Source of the DNA: CAVOOW01 sp963697675
GTDB taxonomy: Bacteria; Actinomycetota; Actinomycetes; JACCUZ01
Assembly (NCBI GenBank): GCA_963697675.1
Contig: CAVOOW010000004.1
Span: 186,001-250,000 of the forward strand
Direction of reading: 5' to 3'
DNA length: 64,000 bases
Part shown: piece by piece, positions 1 through 7,448 of the stretch
How the letters are laid out: the number at the start of each line of letters is the position of its first letter
Numbering within the stretch: position 1 is the stretch's first letter
The notes under the pieces: generated by a model
Seen by the model: the letters and a program-made list of their open reading frames with translations, nothing else
The model's database searches: none
Told to the model about the DNA's origin: nothing
Position numbers and translations under genes: made by a program

Positions 1-1037
1 TTGCCGGCGTGCAGGGTCAGCCGCACGTCGCCCGAGACGTGCGCGTTGGCGTCGGCGAGGAACCCGTCCAGGGCTCGCTTCAACGGCGAGAACCACAAGC
101 CGTCGTACACCAGCTCGCCCCACCGCTGGTCGACGGACTTCTTGAAGCGAGCCAGGTCGCGCTCGACCGTCACGTTCTCGAGCTCCTGATGCGCGGTGAT
201 CAGCGCGATCGCGCCCGGCGCCTCATAGACCTCACGGCTCTTGATGCCGACCAGCCGGTCCTCGACGAGATCGAGCCGGCCGACGCCCTGCGCCCCGGCG
301 CGCTTGTTGAGCTCGAGCACCGCTTCGAGCATCGTCACCGGTCGCCCGTCCAGAGCGACCGGCGCGCCCCGGTCGAAGGTGATGACGACCTCGTCGGCGT
401 CGCGCGGCACCGACGGGTCGGAGGTGTAGGAGTAGACGTCCTCGATGGGCGCGTTCCAGATGTCCTCGAGGAAGCCGGTCTCCACCGCGCGGCCCCACAG
501 GTTCTGGTCGATGGAGTACGGCGACTTCTTCGTCACGTCGATCGGCAGCGCCTTCTCCTCGGCGAACGCGATCGCCTTGTCACGGGACATGCCCGAGTCC
601 CGCACGGGCGCGATCACCCGCAGGTCAGGCGCGAGCGCCCCGATGCCGACCTCGAAGCGCACCTGGTCGTTGCCCTTGCCCGTGCACCCGTGCGCCACGA
701 TGCTCGCGCCGTGATAGCGCGCGGCCTCCACGAGGTGCTTGGCGATGAGCGGCCGCGACAGTGCCGAGACCAGCGGATAGCGGTCGAGGTAGAGCGCGTT
801 GGCCTGCAGCGCCGGGAGGCAGAAGTCCTCGGCGTACTCCTGCTTCAGGTCCAGCACCAGCGACTCGACCGCACCGCAGGCAAGGGCTCGCTCCCGGATG
901 ACGTCGAGGTCCTCGCCGCCCTGGCCGACATCGGCCGCAACGGCGATCACCTCCGCACCGGTCTCCTCGGCGATCCAGCCGATGGCGACGGAGGTGTCGA
1001 GACCTCCGGAGTAGGCAAGTACGACGCGCTCGCTCAT
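1..1037 (-). CDS. argG: Argininosuccinate synthase, 3'-truncated by window edge
   Basis: Joins citrulline and aspartate, with ATP, to give argininosuccinate, the penultimate step of arginine synthesis in the cytoplasm. The start MSERVVLAYSGGLDTSVAIG carries the N-type ATP pyrophosphatase P-loop (SGGLDTS), and GCTGKGNDQVRFE further on is the family citrulline/aspartate-site signature. About 345 residues are present and the family is about 400, so roughly the last 50 lie left of the window. The ATG overlaps the argR stop by four bases (ATGA), so translation is coupled. argH is expected beyond the edge but cannot be seen. Confidence 0.97.
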   Translation of the reverse strand, partial: MSERVVLAYSGGLDTSVAIGWIAEETGAEVIAVAADVGQGGEDLDVIRERALACGAVESLVLDLKQEYAEDFCLPALQANALYLDRYPLVSALSRPLIAKHLVEAARYHGASIVAHGCTGKGNDQVRFEVGIGALAPDLRVIAPVRDSGMSRDKAIAFAEEKALPIDVTKKSPYSIDQNLWGRAVETGFLEDIWNAPIEDVYSYTSDPSVPRDADEVVITFDRGAPVALDGRPVTMLEAVLELNKRAGAQGVGRLDLVEDRLVGIKSREVYEAPGAIALITAHQELENVTVERDLARFKKSVDQRWGELVYDGLWFSPLKRALDGFLADANAHVSGDVRLTLHAG

Positions 1038-1594
1038 GCAGGGCTTCCTTCGATGGTGGCGGTGGTCTCAGTGGTCTCGGGATCGGCCAGGGCGGAGGTC
1101 GACGCGAGCGCGAGCAGCCGGGCGGCAAGTGCCGCGCCGCCGTCGGGTGCGCGGCTGATCAGCAGGACGGTGTCGTCACCGGCGATGCTGCCGAGGATGT
1201 CGGCGGCGCCGGAGCGGTCGATCGCGGAGGCCAGGAACTGTGCGGCCCCCGGGGGCGTGCGGAGGACGGCGAGATTGGCCGAGGACTCGGCCGACACCAG
1301 CAGCTCGGCGGCGAGCCGGCCGAGCCGGGTGGAGGCCTCACCGTTGAGGGGCGCGAGCCGCGGGGTCGTGTCGCCGCCCTCGGCGGGGACGGCGTAGAAG
1401 AGGTCACCGGAGCCGTCCCGGATCTTCACCGCGCCGAGCTCGTCGAGGTCGCGCGACAGCGTCGTCTGTGTCACGGCCACACAGTCGTCGGCGAGCAGGC
1501 GTGCGAGCTCGCTCTGCGAACGCACCCGCCGGGTCTCGAGCAGCTCGACGATGCGCCGATGGCGCGCGATGCGCGTGGTCGCGAGCTGGCTCAT
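1034..1594 (-). CDS. argR: Arginine repressor ArgR
   Basis: Hexameric arginine-sensing repressor, 186 aa. The N-terminal winged helix-turn-helix (about residues 8-75) contains the family motif VTQTTLSRDLDELGAVK. The C-terminal arginine-binding and oligomerisation domain includes the segment GSIAGDDTVLLISR, which matches the family pattern around the conserved Asp pair that contacts arginine. It lies inside the operon it would control, overlapping argD upstream and argG downstream by four bases each, so it is autoregulated if the ARG boxes before argC are its targets. Slightly longer than usual (150-170 aa) because of an acidic/Thr-rich C-terminal tail. Confidence 0.95.
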   Translation of the reverse strand: MSQLATTRIARHRRIVELLETRRVRSQSELARLLADDCVAVTQTTLSRDLDELGAVKIRDGSGDLFYAVPAEGGDTTPRLAPLNGEASTRLGRLAAELLVSAESSANLAVLRTPPGAAQFLASAIDRSGAADILGSIAGDDTVLLISRAPDGGAALAARLLALASTSALADPETTETTATIEGSPA

Positions 1595-2793
1595 GCCGAC
1601 GCCTCCGCAGCGTCGAGAATCGCCGGCAGCGCGGCGAGGAACGAGTCGACCTGCTCGTCACTGAGGATCAACGGCGGCACGAGGCGTACGACGTGTGGCG
1701 CGGGCGCATTCACCAGGAAACCGTGGTCACGGGCGACCCGTTCGACCTCGGTCGAGACCGGTGCGGTGAGAACGATGCCGATCATCAGGCCGGCGCCGCG
1801 GACGTGGTCGACGAGCGGGTGCCCCAGGTTGGTGACCCCGGTCGCGATCCGCTCCCCCGCACGCTTCGCATGCCCGCAGAGGTCGTCCCGCTCGATCGTG
1901 TCGAGAACGGCCAGCGCGGCCGCGCACGACACCGGGTTGCCGCCGAACGTGCTGCCGTGCTGCCCCGGCTCGAGCAACGCGGCGGCGTCGCCGAACGCGA
2001 GGCAGGCACCGATCGGCAGCCCCCCGCCGAGCCCCTTGGCCAGCGTCATCACGTCGGGGTCGACACCTTCTCGCTGATGGGCGAACCACGCGCCCGTCCG
2101 ACCGATGCCGGTCTGCACCTCGTCGAGCACGAGCAGCGCACCGGCCGCGGTCGCGATGCGGCGGGCCTGCTCGAGGTAGCCCTCCGGTGGCAGCACCACG
2201 CCCGACTCGCCCTGGATGGGTTCGAGGAAGATGGCGGCGGTGTCGGGACCGACGGCGGAGCGCAGCGCCGCGACGTCGCCGAAGGGTACGAAGGTGACCG
2301 GTCCGGGCAGCGGCTCGAACGGGGCTCGCTTGGCCGGCTGACCGGTCAGCGCGAGCGCGCCCATCGTGCGGCCGTGGAAAGCACCGTCGGTGGCGACGAT
2401 CCGCGGGCGACCGGTGCGCCGGGCAATCTTGAAGGCCGCCTCGTTCGCCTCGGCTCCGGAGTTCGCGAAGAACACCTTCCCGTCGCGACCGGTCAGCCCG
2501 AGCAGCCGCTCGGCCAGCCGCACGGAGGGCTCGTTCGCGACGAGGTTCGACGTGTGGCCGAGCGTCGCCACCTGCCGCGACACCGCCTCGACGACGGCCG
2601 GGTGCGCGTGGCCGAGCACGTTGACGGCGATGCCGGCGACCAGGTCGAGATAGCTCTTGCCGGTCTCGTCCCACACCTGGGCGCCCTGGCCGCGCACCAG
2701 GGTCAGTGGCGGGGCGGCGTACGACGCCATGATCGACTGCGTCCAGCGACGCGTGACGGATGTCTCGCCGGTTGACGGCGCACCGGTGGTCAC
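1591..2793 (-). CDS. argD: Acetylornithine aminotransferase
   Basis: PLP-dependent class III aminotransferase, 400 aa, that converts N-acetylglutamate semialdehyde to N-acetylornithine. Visible motifs: the FFANSGAEANEAAFKIAR cofactor-phosphate region, FLEPIQGESGV, the LLVLDEVQTGIGRTG segment with the Asp that contacts the pyridine nitrogen, and LAKGLGGGLPIGA with the Schiff-base lysine. The start overlaps the argB stop by four bases. There is no argF between argD and argR, as in Streptomyces-type arg clusters, so ornithine carbamoyltransferase must be encoded elsewhere. Confidence 0.96.
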   Translation of the reverse strand: MTTGAPSTGETSVTRRWTQSIMASYAAPPLTLVRGQGAQVWDETGKSYLDLVAGIAVNVLGHAHPAVVEAVSRQVATLGHTSNLVANEPSVRLAERLLGLTGRDGKVFFANSGAEANEAAFKIARRTGRPRIVATDGAFHGRTMGALALTGQPAKRAPFEPLPGPVTFVPFGDVAALRSAVGPDTAAIFLEPIQGESGVVLPPEGYLEQARRIATAAGALLVLDEVQTGIGRTGAWFAHQREGVDPDVMTLAKGLGGGLPIGACLAFGDAAALLEPGQHGSTFGGNPVSCAAALAVLDTIERDDLCGHAKRAGERIATGVTNLGHPLVDHVRGAGLMIGIVLTAPVSTEVERVARDHGFLVNAPAPHVVRLVPPLILSDEQVDSFLAALPAILDAAEASA

Positions 2794-3692
2794 AGCCGAA
2801 CCTCCGTTCCGACGCCCTCGTCGGTGAAGACCTCGACGAGCACCGCGTGAGGGACGCGGCCGTCGATGATGTGCGCCTTGGGCACGCCACCACGGACGGC
2901 CCGCAGGCAGGCGGCCATCTTGGGCACCATGCCGGTCGACAGCGTGGGCAGCAGCTCCTCGAGCTCGTCGGCCGTGATGCTGCTGATGACGTCGTCCGTG
3001 CTCGGGCTGCTCCCGTTGTCCCAGTCGGCGTAGAGCCCCTCGACATCGGTGAGCACGATGAGCTTCTCGGCCTTCAGCGCCACGGCCAGCGCCGCAGCCG
3101 CCGTGTCCGCGTTGATGTTGTAGACGTGCCGGCCGGCCTCGGTCGAGCCGCGCGCGACGCTCGACACGACGGGGATGCGACCGTCGGCGACCAGGCCCTG
3201 GACGATGCCGGGCTGCACGCGCGCGACGTCTCCGACGAGACCGAGGTCGACGAGCTCGCCGTCGACCGTGAGGTGATGGGGCTCGGCCGTGAACAGGTTG
3301 CCGTCCTCGCCGGACAGGCCGATCGCCAGCGGGCCGTGCGCGTTGATCAGGCCGACGATCTCCCGCTGCACCTGGCCGACGAGCACCATGCGTACGACGT
3401 CCATGGTCTCGGGGGTCGTCACGCGGTGACCCCCTTCGAAGACCGACTCGATGCCGAGCCTCTCGAGGTGCGCCGTGATCTGCGGGCCGCCGCCGTGCAC
3501 CACGACCGGCCGCAGGCCGGCGTAGCGCAAGAACACGACGTCCTCGGCGAACGCGCGTTGCAACGCCTCGTCGGTCATGGCGTTGCCGCCGTACTTGATC
3601 ACGACGACCTTGTCGTGGAACCGCTCGAGCCAGGGCAGGGCCTCGACGAGGAGGCCGGCCTTCTCCAGCGCGGCGGCGTGACGGCTAGACAT
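2790..3692 (-). CDS. argB: Acetylglutamate kinase
   Basis: Amino-acid kinase fold, 300 aa, phosphorylating N-acetyl-L-glutamate in the second step of arginine synthesis; usually the feedback-inhibited step where the acetyl cycle through ArgJ operates. Motifs: VVIKYGGNAM (ATP phosphate lysine), VVVHGGGPQI (substrate loop) and NINADTAAAALAVAL. ATG at 3692 follows the argJ stop by nine bases. The N-terminal helix (about 20 residues before the first strand) resembles that of arginine-sensitive enzymes, but inhibition cannot be judged from sequence alone. Confidence 0.97.
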   Translation of the reverse strand: MSSRHAAALEKAGLLVEALPWLERFHDKVVVIKYGGNAMTDEALQRAFAEDVVFLRYAGLRPVVVHGGGPQITAHLERLGIESVFEGGHRVTTPETMDVVRMVLVGQVQREIVGLINAHGPLAIGLSGEDGNLFTAEPHHLTVDGELVDLGLVGDVARVQPGIVQGLVADGRIPVVSSVARGSTEAGRHVYNINADTAAAALAVALKAEKLIVLTDVEGLYADWDNGSSPSTDDVISSITADELEELLPTLSTGMVPKMAACLRAVRGGVPKAHIIDGRVPHAVLVEVFTDEGVGTEVRL

Positions 3693-3701
3693 CGGCAGAG
3701 G

Positions 3702-4878
3702 TCATGTTGAGTACGCCGAGTTCTCGTGGACGTAGGCGGCGGTGAGGTCGTTGGTCCAGACGGTCGCCTCGTCGTCGCCGGCGGCGAGGTCGACGACGAT
3801 CGTGACGAGCCGGCCCGACAGGTCGACCTTCGAGCGGTCCTCGGCGGCTGCACCGTCGCGACACACCCAGACGCCCCCGAGCGACACCGCAAGGCGCTCG
3901 GGCTCGAACGCCGCATCGGTCGTTCCGACGGCGGCCAGCACGCGGCCCCAGTTGGGGTCCTCACCGTGGATGGCGCACTTGAGCAGGTTGCTGCGCGCGA
4001 TCGCCCGCCCGACGGTGACGGCGTCGGCCTCACTCGCTGCGCGGATGACCTCGACGGCGATGGTCTTGCTCGCGCCTTCCGCGTCGTCGATGAGCTGCCG
4101 GGACAGGTCGGCACAAACGGCGTGCACGGCCCGGGCGAGATCCTCCTCGGTCGGTTGCATGCCGGAGGCGCCGGACGCGAGCAGCAGAACGGTGTCGTTG
4201 GTGGACATGCAGCCGTCCGAGTCGACCCGGTCGAACGTACGAGCAGTGGCGGCGCGCAGCACCCTGTCGAGCACGGCAGTGTTCGACGTCGGCGTCGGTC
4301 GTGACGACCGCGAGCATCGTGGCCAGTCCGGGTGCCAGCATGCCGGCTCCCTTGGCCATGCCGCCGACGGTGAACCCGTCGGCGCGGTGCACGGCCTGCT
4401 TGGGGACGCTGTCGGTCGTCATGATCGCCCGTGCCGCCTCGTCGCCACCCTCGTCGCTGAGCAGCGGCACTGCCGCGTCGACCCCGGCGAGCAGCTCGTT
4501 CATCGGCAGCCGGTCGCCGATCAGACCGGTGGAGCAGATCGCGACGTCGGTCGCGGAGACACCCAGCGCCATGGCCGCCCATTCGGCGGTCGCGTGGGTG
4601 TCCTGGAACCCCTGCGGCCCGGTGCAGGCGTTGGCGCCGCCGCTGTTCAGCACGACCGCGTCGACCCGACCGTCGCTGACGACCTGGTGGGTCCAGAGCA
4701 CAGGAGCAGCCTTGACCCGGTTGGCGGTGAAGACTCCCGCTCCGGCTCGCGTCGGCCCGTCGTTGACCAGCAGGGCGACGTCGAGCAGCCCGGACGACTT
4801 GAGGCCCGCGGCGACGCCGGTGGCCCGGAAGCCCTTCGGCGCGGTGATCCCGGTGGGCGAATCTGACGTGTCGGTCAT
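3702..4878 (-). CDS. argJ: Glutamate N-acetyltransferase ArgJ, interrupted by one frameshift
   Basis: Transfers acetyl from N-acetylornithine to glutamate (and possibly from acetyl-CoA), closing the acetyl cycle. The precursor self-cleaves before a threonine nucleophile; here the motif is MAKGAGMLAPGLATMLAVV. Reading from ATG 4878 the frame is good to about DADV, then breaks near 4284, and the correct beta-chain sequence (VLDRVLRAATARTFDRVDSD, later GEDPNWGRVLAAVG) continues in the next frame to a TGA at 3702. One surplus base explains it. The gene overlaps argC by four bases. Probably intact in the organism and broken by an assembly error; a true loss would block the acetyl cycle. Confidence 0.9.
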
Positions 4879-5906
4879 GGCGCCGTCCCGTTCGCGGTCA
4901 AACCGGCCGTCTCGTCGAAGCCGAGCGAGAGGTTGGCGTTCTGCACGGCCTGGCCGGCTGCGCCCTTGACGAGGTTGTCCAGCGCCGTGACCACGACGGC
5001 GCGCCCGCTGTGCTGGTCGGCCGCCACCTGCACGTGCACCGCGTTGGATCCGTACGTCGCGGCCGTGGTCGGCCACTGGCCGTCGGGCAGCACGTGGACG
5101 AACGGCTCGTTGCCGTAGGCCGAGGCCAGCGTCGCCTGCAGCTCACGGGTTGTCACGCCCTCGATCAGCCGAGCCGTGGACGTCGCGAGGATGCCGCGCG
5201 GCATCGGCGCCAGCGTCGGCGTGAACGACAACGTCACGGGCTCGCCGGACGCTGCCGTCAGCGACTGCTCCATCTCCGGTGTGTGCTGGTGGACGCCACC
5301 GACCTTGTAGGGGCTCATCGCTCCCATGACCTCGCTGGCGAGCAGCGCGGCCGTTGGCGTGCGGCCGGCGCCGGACGTGCCGGACGCCGCGACGACCACG
5401 AGGTCGTAGGACTCCACCAGGCCGGCGCGCAGCAGCGGCGCGAGTGCAAGCGCGACCGCAGTCGCGTAGCAGCCGGGGTTGGCGATGCGCGGCGCGCCGG
5501 TGAGCATGGCGCGGGCGCCGGGCAGCTCGGGCAGGCCGTAGGGCCAGACACCGGCGTGCTGACCGGAGTAGTACGTCGTCCAGGCTTGCGCGTCGTCGAG
5601 GCGGAAGTCGGCACCGAGGTCGATGATCGGCAGGTCGCTGGGCAGCTGGGCCACCAGCGCCGCGGACTGTCCGTGCGGCAGGGCGAGGAAGACGAGATCG
5701 GCCTGCGCCAACGCAGCCGCGTCGGTCGCCACGAAGCTGGTGTCCGCCAGGGCCGGCAGCTGCGGATGCACGCTGGTCACCGGCTGCCCTGCCTGGGTGT
5801 TGGCCGCGACCGGCCCGAGCCGCAGCTGCGGATGCCCGAGAACCAGGTGCAACAGCTCGCCCCCTGCATAGCCACTCGCCCCGGCCACCGCCACAGTCGT
5901 ACCCAT
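4875..5906 (-). CDS. argC: N-acetyl-gamma-glutamyl-phosphate reductase
   Basis: NADPH-dependent reductase of the third arginine step, 343 aa, first gene of the operon. The N-terminal Rossmann motif is VAVAGASGYAGGELLHL; the catalytic cysteine sits in IANPGCYATAVALAL, and HQHTPEMEQSL is the conserved substrate histidine region. I chose ATG 5906 (MGTTVAVAGAS) because it aligns with family N-termini. In-frame ATGs upstream add a stretch unlike the family and lie inside the promoter/operator. No Shine-Dalgarno precedes 5906, and a -10 hexamer places +1 on this A, so the mRNA is probably leaderless. Confidence 0.95.
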   Translation of the reverse strand: MGTTVAVAGASGYAGGELLHLVLGHPQLRLGPVAANTQAGQPVTSVHPQLPALADTSFVATDAAALAQADLVFLALPHGQSAALVAQLPSDLPIIDLGADFRLDDAQAWTTYYSGQHAGVWPYGLPELPGARAMLTGAPRIANPGCYATAVALALAPLLRAGLVESYDLVVVAASGTSGAGRTPTAALLASEVMGAMSPYKVGGVHQHTPEMEQSLTAASGEPVTLSFTPTLAPMPRGILATSTARLIEGVTTRELQATLASAYGNEPFVHVLPDGQWPTTAATYGSNAVHVQVAADQHSGRAVVVTALDNLVKGAAGQAVQNANLSLGFDETAGLTANGTAP

Positions 5907-5942
5907 GTGCATGATTATGCGGACAGACGCATGGTCATGCAA
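5906..5942 (-). promoter_or_regulatory. Leaderless arg promoter with two overlapping ARG boxes
   Basis: Two imperfect palindromes of form GCAT-N4-ATGC lie at 5909-5920 and 5929-5940, centres 20 bp apart (two helical turns), as expected for a hexameric ArgR. On the minus strand a CATAAT hexamer (5918-5913) sits inside the first box, and TTGCAT 17 bp upstream overlaps the second. +1 would fall at 5906, the A of the argC ATG. Seen: the palindromes, hexamers and spacing. Inferred: ArgR binding and leaderless translation. Confidence 0.72.
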
Positions 5943-5966
5943 ACGAGTTGTCCGGGTCCTGGGACG

Positions 5967-6392
5967 TCAGGCCAGCTGCTTGGCGAGATGGATCTGCTGG
6001 TGCCCGGTCGGGTAGTCCGGGAACCGCCCTGTCTCGCGATAGCCGCGGGCGGCGTAGAAGGCGGGCGCCTGGAAGTCGTGCGTCGAGAGCAGCACCTGGG
6101 TGCAGCCCCGCGACCGTGCCTCGTCCTCGGCGGTGGCCAGCAGCCGGCTGCCGAGCCCGGTCCCGCGCAGCGGCTCGTCGACCCAGAGCAGGTCTACGAA
6201 CGCGGACTCGCCCCACGTCCAGCCGTAGAGCCCGGCGACCAGGCCGCCGCCGTCGTCACGCACCGACACGACGAGCATCGCGCCGTCGTCGATGCCGGTC
6301 GCCGACACGTTGTATTCGTAGAGACGGTGCCGGATCTCGCGCTCGACCACGCCGTCGTCGACATCGCTCACCTCGAGCCGCAGCCGCGTCAC
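5967..6392 (-). CDS. GNAT-family N-acetyltransferase
   Basis: Single-domain acetyl-CoA-dependent acetyltransferase with unknown substrate. The acetyl-CoA pyrophosphate loop is EPLRGTGLGSRLLATAEDEA, followed by CTQVLLSTHDFQAPAFYAAR and the C-terminal GYRETGRFPDYPTGHQ typical of the fold. I start it at GTG 6392 (VTRLRLEVSDVDDG), giving 141 aa. An ATG at 6449 and another at 6467 are in frame, but the added residues look non-coding and the latter starts inside a palindromic repeat. The gene ends 25 bp before the ARG boxes and is probably not part of the arg operon. Confidence 0.85.
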   Translation of the reverse strand: MTRLRLEVSDVDDGVVEREIRHRLYEYNVSATGIDDGAMLVVSVRDDGGGLVAGLYGWTWGESAFVDLLWVDEPLRGTGLGSRLLATAEDEARSRGCTQVLLSTHDFQAPAFYAARGYRETGRFPDYPTGHQQIHLAKQLA

Positions 6393-6454
6393 GTCGTCGA
6401 GGATGCCACTCCGGCGCAGAAACGATGGCGCGCTGCCGGGCCATTGCATCTCGA

Positions 6455-6596
6455 GCGGACACGGCATGCGCGATTTACCGTGGTCACAGCCTCAGCAATT
6501 CGCGCATGCCCAGCTGGTGAGCCTCTCGGCGGACACGGCATGCGCGATTTACCGTGGTCACAGCCCCAGCAATTCGCGCATGCCCAGCTGGTGAGC
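6455..6596. repeat. Tandem pair of 68-bp palindromic elements
   Basis: Two copies, 6455-6522 and 6529-6596, with period 74 bp and a single difference (T versus C) between them. Each copy has perfect 11-bp inverted arms, GGCATGCGCGA and TCGCGCATGCC, around a loop containing TTTACCGTGGTCACAG, followed by CAGCTGGTGAGC. It sits between the GNAT and SDR genes. It looks like a REP/BIME-type repetitive extragenic palindrome; the near identity suggests recent duplication. No transposase is nearby. Confidence 0.85.
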
Positions 6597-7422
6597 GGGC
6601 TGCCACTCGGGTCAGGCGAGGGGGTCGTCGGGCGCCGTAGCTGCGCAGCCGCAGGGTGCGGGCGTCCTCGCGGACGATGTCGTGCGAGCGCGCCACCAGC
6701 GCGTCCAGGTCGTCGCGGGCGGCATGGACGAAGCGGCCGTGCAGGGCATCGAGGTCACCCGCGGCGAAGCGGACGGCGGCGAGGACCATCAGGCGTACGT
6801 CGTTCCATGGTTGCTCGTCTGCCGGGCCCCACATCATCTCGGTCATGTCGGTCCGCACCAGGCCCGGGCTGATCTCGAGAACGGTCACGCCGGAGCCCTC
6901 CAGCGCAGCCGCCAGCGAGTCCATCAGCCGGCTGTTCGCCGCCTTCGACACCCCGTAGGCGCTCCACAGCGGTTGCGGGCGCAGACCCATCCCGCTGCCC
7001 ATGAGCAACAGCCGACCGCGCCCGCGGCGCGTCATACCGGGGAGCACGGCGCGGGCCACCAGGAAGGGCCCGCGCAGGTTGGTCTCGATCGTCTGCCACC
7101 AGTCGTCGGGATCGGCGTCCCACGGTGCGGCCGGAGCCGACTCGCGACGGCCGGCGTTGCTGACCACCAGGTCGAGCGGGCCGAAGTGCCGCTCGACGTT
7201 GCCCACCGCCACGCGTACCTGATCATCGTTCGTGACGTCCGCGTGGACGGTCATCGCCTCCACGCCGAGGGCTGCGCACTCGGCCAGCCGCGCGTCCAGC
7301 GTCGCCTCGTCGCGACCGAGCAGCGCCACCCGCATGCCCTCGGCGCCGAGGCCGAGAGCGATGTCCCGGCCGATGCCGCGACCGGCGCCGGTGACAAGTG
7401 CGACCTGACCGTGCAGATCCAT
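6484..7422 (-). CDS. Short-chain dehydrogenase/reductase (SDR)
   Basis: NAD(P)-dependent oxidoreductase of the classical SDR family, substrate unknown. Motifs: VALVTGAGRGIGRDIALGLG (cofactor loop), LDLVVSNAGRRES (NAG), serine in LLLMGSGMG, and catalytic Tyr-Lys in YGVSKAANS. ATG 7422 (MDLHGQVALVTG) is the natural start. As sequenced the frame runs through one palindromic repeat and stops in the other, adding about 45 odd residues. Removing one C from the CCC at 6630-6632 gives the more credible ending RSYGADDPLA with a TGA at 6612, so the true end is probably 6612. Confidence 0.85.
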   Translation of the reverse strand: MDLHGQVALVTGAGRGIGRDIALGLGAEGMRVALLGRDEATLDARLAECAALGVEAMTVHADVTNDDQVRVAVGNVERHFGPLDLVVSNAGRRESAPAAPWDADPDDWWQTIETNLRGPFLVARAVLPGMTRRGRGRLLLMGSGMGLRPQPLWSAYGVSKAANSRLMDSLAAALEGSGVTVLEISPGLVRTDMTEMMWGPADEQPWNDVRLMVLAAVRFAAGDLDALHGRFVHAARDDLDALVARSHDIVREDARTLRLRSYGARRPPRLTRVAARSPAGHARIAGAVTTVNRACRVRREAHQLGMRELLRL

Positions 7423-7448
7423 GTGCTCTCCGTCGCCAGGCGGCGGCC

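Noticed and set aside
5010..6872. 620-codon plus-strand open frame across argC, the GNAT gene and the repeats
   Set aside because: Its product is Arg/Gly/His-rich without domains and crosses three well-supported minus-strand features.
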